Part shown: in pieces, positions 57,273-64,000 of the stretch | Position numbering within the stretch: position 1 is the first letter of the stretch | Layout of the letters: every line of letters begins with the position of its first letter | Source of the DNA: Bryopsis sp. KO-2023 | Lineage: Eukaryota > Chlorophyta > Ulvophyceae > Bryopsidales > Bryopsidaceae | Length of the DNA stretch: 64,000 nt | Direction: 5' to 3' | Assembly: GCA_030272585.1 (NCBI GenBank) | Contig: BSYQ01000006.1 | Span: 2,071,001-2,135,000, forward strand | Program-made: the position numbers and the translations under genes | Notes under the pieces: model-generated | Databases searched by the model: none | What the model saw: only the letters and a program-made list of their open reading frames with translations | Told to the model about the DNA's origin: nothing

Positions 57273-59283
57273 ATGGGGCGAAAGAAAATGCCCTCCCCTC
57301 TGAAAAAAATCCCCAGGAAATCGAAACCCAAAGAATGTGCAATATCTGGGGACACGGAGGAAGGTGTTACTGGCGAGAAGGAACCCAGCAGCCGGAGCTG
57401 TAAGTCCTCCATCAGAGGGGGAAGGAAGAGAAAACGTGGAGGTCCACCTGTCAAACCGATCGACAGCTATGCATACTGCCTCAGGAAAGCCCGGCTGAGT
57501 GTGCACAGGATAAAGAGGGAGGAACTGTTGCTGTCGGCTTATCAATCGAACGGGTGGAATGGATCCAGGTGACTGGGGTTGTAGGGGATTATTACTAATA
57601 TTATTATCTCAATTTTACATTAACAAGAACAATTATTTGAAGCCGGGAGGGGAGGGGAGGGGTATTAACTGGGTCAAAAATCGATGATATGGTGTTGCGC
57701 ATCCGTTTATTGATTATTGATTTCTGCAAACTCATCCCATGCATGTTTTTTTGGGGGGGTTAGATCCTCGATATTTCACTCAAATAAAAGGAATAATTTC
57801 GTATTTTCCTCCTCCTCGATCCATTGACAGATTGTTAAGTTTTTTTAATATTTTTAGTATGTTTTTTTTAATTTTTGCGGTGCTTCATTTTCCTCCAGTC
57901 GAGATAAGGTCAAACCAACGGCAGAGTTGGAAAGGGCAATGGAACAGATCGAGAAATCAAAATCGATGCTCAGGGAATGTTTACAATACTGTGAGGATGC
58001 GCATGGGCACATGAAAATCCCCAGCGAAAAGTTTGATAAATTTGGAGAGCCCAGTTTCGATGCGATCGCCTGCTCAAAGTGTGGAGGCCTCGACTCTGGA
58101 CAAGTAATGGGGGGGAAACAGTACATATATTTTGATTGAATCAAATGCATTTGGGTAAAATCATTCTCCTACCTGCGTTATCTTTTTGTTTTGTTGAGAT
58201 TTTTGCCGAAAACCAGCAGGGTTGAAGAAAACGAAAGTCAAATCGACATCACTGTGCAGTACGAGGGACATTTCCTCCATGAAATGAATTTTCATGCATC
58301 TCGACTGGAATTTTTTACATAATTATGTTTCTTTGTCAAAACAGGGCAACGATATCTTGATGTGTGACGGGGGTTGTCGACTGGCTTACCATGAAAAGTG
58401 CTTGGATCCTCCGGTGATCGCCGCTGAGATACCAGAGGAGCAAGAATGGCTTTGTCCCTCGTGCACTTGCAAAGTGAGAGTCGCTTGATGAGTAATCGAT
58501 TGACCCCCCAGCTCAATCTATTGCCTCAGTTTGGTTGCATGCCAGGAGGGAGGTGGCTGATTGTGTTGGGAATGAATGGATGCAGGATGAGATAGTTGCC
58601 ATCGTGAACGAAGCCTTCGACGTTTCTTACAAGCTGAATGATGATATCAAGGAACTGTTTCCTGCTTCTCGATCAAACGACGAGCACACCACATTCGGCA
58701 TCCTCAGCGGAGATTTCCCATCGGATGAGGAGGATGACGATTTCAGGTGCTTACGTAATCAACATCAGTCTTTTTTGGGAAAAAAAAACAGTTTTGTTTC
58801 GGTGTTGCTTTGTTTTATAACAGTTTTCCCTTGGGTCTGTCTGCCTGTCTGACTGGCGTTACGTGTGGGCGTTTCTTGAGCGTTACTGAACAACCAACGG
58901 GTTTGCGTTTTTCTGTTTCTTTTTTCAGATTATGCGATGAAGACCTCGACGAGGCCTCCGATCAAGGAGCCAGCGATGGCGATGTCTCACAGAACGTGTC
59001 TTTGGAGCATCACCATCGAGTCGACGAAATCGCCGACACATCTACGTCCATTCCCACAGGTAGCATAACCCCAGGGGCGACGATGGCGGCGGATTCCGCG
59101 AATGCGTCAGATCGGCTGTCCACGAAACCAACATCCTTCGATTCGCAAGAGATTCTGATTTTGAACGGCAAACGGCGGCGGGTCGCGGTGGACTATCGAG
59201 CGTTGAACGATGTGATGTTTGGGAGCGGACTGCATGTCTGCGACGACGAGGATGACCAGGAGTACATCCCCAGCCGCCGTTGA
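57273..59283 (+). CDS. HAT3.1/PRHA-like PHD-finger protein lacking a homeodomain
   Basis: Five exons close in phase: 57273-57568, 57899-58103, 58345-58473, 58553-58746, 58929-59283; 392 residues. The first 90 residues are basic. YCLRKARLSVHRIKREELLL and ELERAMEQIEKSKSMLRE match the conserved helical region before the PHD finger of plant HAT3.1/PRHA. The PHD finger is complete C4HC3: C157, C160, C174, C178, H183, C186, C204, C207 (GNDILMCDGGCRLAYHEKC, EEQEWLCPSCTCK). Acidic blocks follow, with the family's FPSDEEDDDF and DDEDDQEYIP. Plant members then carry a homeodomain; here the protein stops at 59283 soon after a GKRRRVAVDYRALNDVMFG segment. PHD fingers read histone H3 tails; a role in transcription is inferred. 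Loss, later gain or a separate gene could explain the missing homeodomain. Confidence 0.85.
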
Positions 59284-60650
59284 ATCTATGACAGCCATAC
59301 GACCCCGGATTTCTTCGATGGTGTTCATTTGCAATGTAGCAGCAACGCCACGGCAGATTGATTTTGTTTAATCCCTTCACAACTCATTGACAGCTCAGCT
59401 CTTATGTGTGTTATTCTTTGCCTTGGCATAATTGATTTTCCTGGCACTCGATGCATCGAAGAAATGAGGGGTCCATGGCTGTGGATGGGGCTACATGATT
59501 GTCTGGAGTCAAGAATTTGCGGATGAATGGCTGTGATCGAGGTGGTGTGATTGTCCATTAGGATCGGATTTAGGAAAATATTAAGGTGTTGATCAAACCA
59601 CCAGATATTATAGATGTATTATGATCGAAATCCAATGGAGGAAAAGCTAGATTCTATTGAGAATGGCAAGCAGCTGTGTGAAATCCAGGGTCTCCGGGGA
59701 GGGGCTGATTCAGGAAGGAAAAACAAACAAATTGATTTTTATCTTAGTGATTTGGGAGGGGGAAAGTTGAAAGTTTTCTTTGAAGATTGCTTTTTATGGA
59801 GGGCAATTTGGGTGGGAAAATTACGATTCTTCGAAAAGTCAGTTAAGATGGAGGAGAGATTTGTATTGATTTTTGGGAGGGATGTCTATTCGAGGTGTGG
59901 GGCTGACCCATCAAATTCAAGGGCAATGCTTGGATTAGAACAAACATACACAAAAAAAATTACTAAGGAGGGTGAGGAAAGTATCCACATATGCGTATTA
60001 GGTTGTCTAAAATCCTCCTGTGAGGGAGCTGGGTCGATGGTGATTTAGGAAGAGACTAGAAAAAGAAAGTAAAAAGGGAAAAATTGGAAAAAAGGGATAC
60101 CCATGATTGATGCAACAAAATGTGGCTTGGTTAAGGATGTGATTTCTAGTATGGTGGTTCAAATTTACCGTTTCTTCAGGAATGCAAGGAAGTATTGGCT
60201 GGGGTCCGTATATCAACTTGTGCTTCTTTTTTTCCTCTCCCTCTTGTTGAGTTGATTGCTTCAAGAAAATCTAGTAAGCTGACTTTCCTAATATTTGTTG
60301 TAATATGAATCGGGATGAAGGGTCAAAACGGACCGGAAAAAACGAACACAAGCTGTGGTTTCATCGTTAGGATGGATGCTCAAATGTATGCACTGTGTGT
60401 AGTAGATTTGGTTTCAAAATGGTTTTTGCTGTGTACGTGTCTGGAAAAAAAAGAAAAAAGAGAAAAAAAAAACTGGCATCCCTTGGGTTCTGCTGGGCCA
60501 AGAGCCTGATTCAGATTGCTTGACCGAGGTTGTGGGCACTCCATTTGACCATGTTTGAATTCGTTCCAAGTTTGGATGGTCTCCAAGGAAGCAGGACGAG
60601 CGACCTGCAAACGCAAACGGAAATTTGTAAAATCTTGGGCAAGCGTCAGA
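59284..60650. other. region without a supported gene
   Basis: Nothing after 59283 encodes a homeodomain in any frame I read. An ATG-led frame of 144 codons (59614-60048) has no known domain and skewed, chance-like composition. Base composition is still AT-rich up to about 60650. Confidence 0.4.
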
Positions 60651-60946
60651 AGAAAAGCCCTGCAACACGACCACCGCTACGCGCCTTGACGTCGGATGGG
60701 AGAGATCTGTGGTCAACAGTCCCAACAGAAGACTCAGTTTCAACAGTCACCCGAGTTTGTTCCCGTACCCAACTGAACCAGTCCTTGCCAGACTGGAAAC
60801 GCTCTCTCGTGATGAACCATCTGACTCCACCCCCGATCCGGAGCTCTCGTGAGCCTGCGAGCTCGGGGGGACGTGCAGGACATGTGTTGAAGTTGGCTAC
60901 AACCTGGTTGTAACAACCAACATATGCTCCTGCACTTCGATAAAAA

Positions 60947-60968
60947 GTTGGACTCACGTGAGTCCAAC
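60947..60968. repeat. 22-base perfect palindrome with a CACGTG core
   Basis: Every base from 60947 to 60968 pairs with its mirror across the centre of CACGTG (60956-60961 in the core). Half-site is GTTGGACTCAC. CACGTG is the G-box bound by bHLH and bZIP factors. A second inverted repeat (GGTTGT-A-ACAACC, 60905-60917) lies 30 bases upstream. It may be an operator, a hairpin or an element edge. Confidence 0.8.
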
Positions 60969-61508
60969 GAAGCTCTTATGGTTGGAGTTATACGACTTGC
61001 GTTTTGGCCAACAGTGTGCCGCTAGCCGGGGTCGTTTTTTTCTGACTTGTGGTGCTTTTAGAGCCTTCTCCACTGGAGTCGTCACGGTGTGGCTGACGTC
61101 CCTGGCTGGCGCCCCGTGCCACTTGGGGCCTTCGTGTTTTTACCCTTGCACTATGCAAAAGTGACCTAGCTCTTGTTGTTTTCGAGCTGGTGGCCCACCC
61201 TAAGCCCAAGTTTACATAGCTTTGGAGATCGACGGAAGATCCGCGTGAAGATCCTTGACGATCTCACGGATTGTTGTGGTATCGACTGTAACCTTGTGGG
61301 CGCGAGTTCTCCGTGATCCCCTCGCTCAGGGGAAAGCTCGCGACCGAAGGAGTTCCCCAGGTCTGCGCCGGTCGCAAGCCATTCTATCACCTTGGATGAG
61401 CCTGACGAGGTGTGGCTCCTTTCTGTAGAAAAGAAAGAAAGCGGTGAAAATAAAAACATGCTGTGGTCTGGTCGAAAATTTTTGAAGTTGGAACTACTGT
61501 CGTTAGTA

Positions 61509-61536
61509 TAATCGATAAAAAGCTTTTTATCGATTA
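61509..61536. repeat. 28-base perfect palindrome with AAGCTT centre
   Basis: All 28 bases are self-complementary around AAGCTT; half-site TAATCGATAAAAAG. The sequence AAGCTTTTTA recurs directly after it (61537-61546). The A/T-rich palindrome stands out inside a GC-rich neighbourhood. It can form a 14-bp cruciform. Confidence 0.85.
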
Positions 61537-61900
61537 AGCTTTTTAACTTAAGTTCCCCACCTCCGCCGCTGTCCTCTGTGCTGTCACGCACCCTCTTCAT
61601 GGTTGCGTGGGGCCCTTGCAGCCCCAGCTCATCTGCATTCACGCCTCGAGGTCAATATTGAGGTGTCGGTCTCCTAAGCGGGGTCAACTCTTATGACGAG
61701 GGCGGGAAACAGTTCAAGCGAGCCATGAAGCTTGATCCTGTCATTGCTACCATTGAACTGTGTACGAGCGGTTGTGGTTGCACGGCAGTCATTATATAGA
61801 ATAGGCAACTGGGGTGTCTTTGGAGAGGACAAAAACAGAACTGAGTCTGGCCGTGCTATCGTACCCTGGTACGATGCACGGCGCCTCGTACCCTCCTCGA

Positions 61901-61996
61901 TGACGTCAGATGGTACGGATGATGAAGGTCCCTTCGATGCAATGACGCTTCAGGTATTTCTGGCAGACAGGTGAAGCGACGTGGACGATTTATAAA
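61901..61996 (+). promoter_or_regulatory. promoter with TGACGTCA site and TATA box
   Basis: TGACGTCA (61901-61908) is a perfect CRE/bZIP palindrome. TATAAA lies at 61991-61996, 65 bases before ATG 62061, a spacing that suits a start site near 62020. An inverted GTACC repeat (about 61858-61875) lies just upstream. Together they suggest an organised Pol II promoter for the terminal gene. Confidence 0.55.
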
Positions 61997-62060
61997 GGGG
62001 ACGAGGCGGGGTAAAGATACCGTTCTGTAAGGCGTGTTTTGTTCCAGGGCGAAAATTCTG

Positions 62061-64000
62061 ATGGACCGCAGTTACGACACGAGCAGCGATGGACGGAGAG
62101 GGAGTTCGCGCGGCGGAGGGACGAAGCGTTTGGTACGGAAACGTCGAGACGTTTCGGTTTGCTGTTTGCTGTTTTGTATTTTGGCGGGGACATCGCCAAC
62201 GGCATAGGCTGCGGTGCGATTGCAGGAGGACCACGCCCCCAGGGACGTGGTCGCGCTCGCGGGGGAGTTTGAGCGTTTGACTCCAGGGGACTCTCAACCC
62301 CAGGGGGGGGGGTCGGATCAGCTTACCGACGCGTCGTCGGTTCGGAACCCGTGGGGGACCCCGTCCTCTGTCTCCTACGGTTTCCCAGGTTGGGAAGGTT
62401 CGCAGATCCTAGGATCGGAACAGGGAGCGGCTCCCGCCCAGGCATCGGGCTCAGGTTTTCGCGACCAGGCGTGGTCTCCGGCTTTGTCCGCGGCGGAACT
62501 GTCGGGCATGTTACCAACTCCGGAGTCCACGATGGCCTGGGCTGTGAGCGAGGGAGCCCGCAGGGCCTCTCCTGTTCCGTCGCGCGCGGCAACCGTCAAT
62601 ATTCCCCCGCCTAGGCGGGCTCCCCTCTATCCTCCAGGCTTGTTGCGGCCAGGCTCGGCCGTTCAAAGTGAGGGCGTTCCCCCGCCTTTGCGGGCCCCTC
62701 TGTCTCCTCCAGGCGTGTCGCGCCAGGTTCGTTCGGTTTCTCCGCGACCAGTGACTCCTCCGGTATCCCCATGCCCCTCTCCGTTGTCCCAGGGCAGGAC
62801 GTTTCGTCGGATCCCTGCGCGTTCGAACGTCCCTAGGGACCCTACGGATCGCACCCCGGACGCGGTAGGCGCCCGGTGGGCTGTGGCTTCCGGCAGGAGC
62901 CCTTATATCCATCGCGCGCCTCAGCCGCAGGAGCCACTCCAAGACTGTGGGTTTATTCCTGCGGTAGGCCGTGGAAACCCCTAGGGCTTTGTTTGCAGGG
63001 AACAGTGACCTTTCAGGGTGGCTTGCAGAATGGGGTTGTTTTGCTGGCTTTCAGGTTCCCACTGCTGATTAATGTTTCTGGGCTTGTCAAAATCTCTTTG
63101 GGGGGGTGCATGTATTTGTGTGAATGCTGTGAGAGGTAGAGGGCAATTTGCAGGCTAGCTTGCCCATGGCTGAAGTGTGTCTGTGGTGCATTGTTTCGTT
63201 TCTCAGGGTCATTTTCGTCGAGACAGGGGCCAGCCCCACCGACACAACCCAGCCCCTGGGAGTCCGTTCCGGGATCGGGGTAATTTTTCCCCTAGGGACC
63301 TTCAGCCGCACAGGGAGCGATCCCCCAGGGGCGTCACCCGGCCAGACTATTGGTTACTGGCACGCTCGTTCAATAGTGTGACCTTTCCCCCCCGGATGGA
63401 CTATTTTTCCATTCCGGTGATGGAGGTTTCGTGCCGGATGCAGGAACGCCCTAGGGCGGTTTCTGCCCCTTACACCCACGAACAATGGTTCGCGGTAGAT
63501 ATCGCTACCGATATCGGAGGGAAGGTCGTGTTGCTCGCCCCGGCTTGCTTTTTCTCTAGAGATCCCCCCGTTCCTAGGAACGGGGCGTTGTTTCTGGGCG
63601 GGATTGACGTCCTGGCGGAGGAGAACGTGGGTGCACCAGTGCCTTTCGTTTTCATGCCCCCAGGGGAGCGTTTGCTGCCGCACGCGGGTTTTCCGGTGCC
63701 CATCGTGGTCCTCGCCCTCTCCGACGACTTATACCCTAGGGTTTCCCAGGCTTTGTTCCTGGCTCTTCGTGGGCGAGCGTTTGATGGGCTTGTTGCTGGG
63801 CAGCCTTCGGACCAGGCGCTGCGCCAGAAGTTCCCAGCCCTAGGGCCGACAGCAGCGGGGCCAACAGCGGCGGAGTCGTCATGGGAGTGGCTGGACATTC
63901 ATTCCCTGGGGGATCTGGTGGGCGCGCTGACCCAGTTCATTGGGTTCGTCCGAGGACGCGTTACGAACGAGGGAGCGGAGACGGGCAATTGGGCCCACTT
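62061..64000 (+). CDS. unrecognised Pro/Arg/Ser-rich protein, runs off the window
   Basis: ATG 62061 lies 65 bases downstream of a TATA box. Three exons keep one frame: 62061-62132, 62226-62963 and 63207 to the window end, about 534 codons with no stop. Exon 1 is short and Arg/Gly/Ser-rich (MDRSYDTSSDGRRGSSRGGG). Exon 2 is Pro-rich with a repeated PPxRAPLxPPG unit. Exon 3 starts basic (GHFRRDRGQPHRHNPAPGSP), then looks globular and hydrophobic (HEQWFAVDIATDIGGKVVLL, GALFLGGIDVLAEENV, FPVPIVVLALSDDLYP). I recognise no family and see no reverse transcriptase, integrase or terminal repeat in view. GC content is far above the rest of the window and CCTAGG is strongly enriched. It may be a lineage gene in a GC-rich block or part of a mobile or transferred segment. 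The frame looks whole as far as it is visible. Confidence 0.55.

Noticed and set aside
59614-60048. 144-codon plus-strand open frame
   Set aside because: ATG-led, but there is no recognisable domain, no promoter signal and no splice context; left as a chance frame.
60530-60957. Overlapping open frames on both strands at the GC-rich border
   Set aside because: High GC lengthens chance frames; neither strand has an ATG in context or a known domain.
62061-64000. LTR or other virus-like element
   Set aside because: The Pro/Arg-rich protein recalls gag-type proteins in composition only. No terminal repeats, polymerase or integrase are visible, so no such element is called.

Overview
The window looks like nuclear DNA of a flagellated, sexually reproducing green-lineage eukaryote, most likely a streptophyte alga. 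Four genes point that way. The histone H3 carries all four residues that separate land-plant H3.3 from H3.1 (T31, Y41, H87, L90). A PHD-finger protein matches the plant HAT3.1/PRHA family across its conserved region. There is a single plant-type AP2/ERF domain protein. An outer-arm dynein heavy chain of the kelch-bearing Chlamydomonas alpha type implies motile cells. I cannot name the species. Genes are rich in short introns with T-rich 3' ends. Non-coding DNA is AT-rich and peppered with long G or C runs.

Layout. Positions 1-6.9 kb hold small gene pieces, a strongly folded putative RNA gene (1734-2047), a tRNA-like repeat and the AP2 gene. The KAR5/GEX1 nuclear-fusion gene (6.9-9.6 kb, +) converges on a 17-kb outer-arm dynein heavy chain gene (9.9-26.9 kb, -). 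Next on the minus strand come an Ulp1/SENP SUMO protease (28.4-32.3 kb), a HIRIP3/CHZ-type histone chaperone (33.8-36.8 kb), histone H3.3 with three introns (38.0-39.1 kb) and the splicing factor YJU2/CWC16 (40.6-41.7 kb). On the plus strand follow a NuSAP-like SAP protein (42.5-44.0 kb), a HECT ubiquitin ligase (44.9-50.4 kb) and a TKL-like protein kinase (51.4-53.9 kb). An unrecognised minus-strand gene (54.8-56.6 kb) is divergent from the HAT3.1-like PHD gene (57.3-59.3 kb). From about 60.7 kb the DNA turns GC-rich. It holds two long perfect palindromes, a promoter with TGACGTCA and TATAAA, and an unrecognised Pro/Arg/Ser-rich gene that runs off the window.

The genes do not form one pathway. 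H3.3, the H2A-type chaperone, the PHD protein, NuSAP and the SUMO protease all act on chromatin or the nucleus. KAR5/GEX1 and dynein belong to gamete or zoospore biology. Exon chains given below were built by hand from GT/GC..AG sites. Chains whose reading phases close exactly are: KAR5/GEX1, SUMO protease, H3.3, HECT, kinase, PHD gene and the terminal gene. The dynein 5' third, the end of the chaperone and the small genes are less certain.
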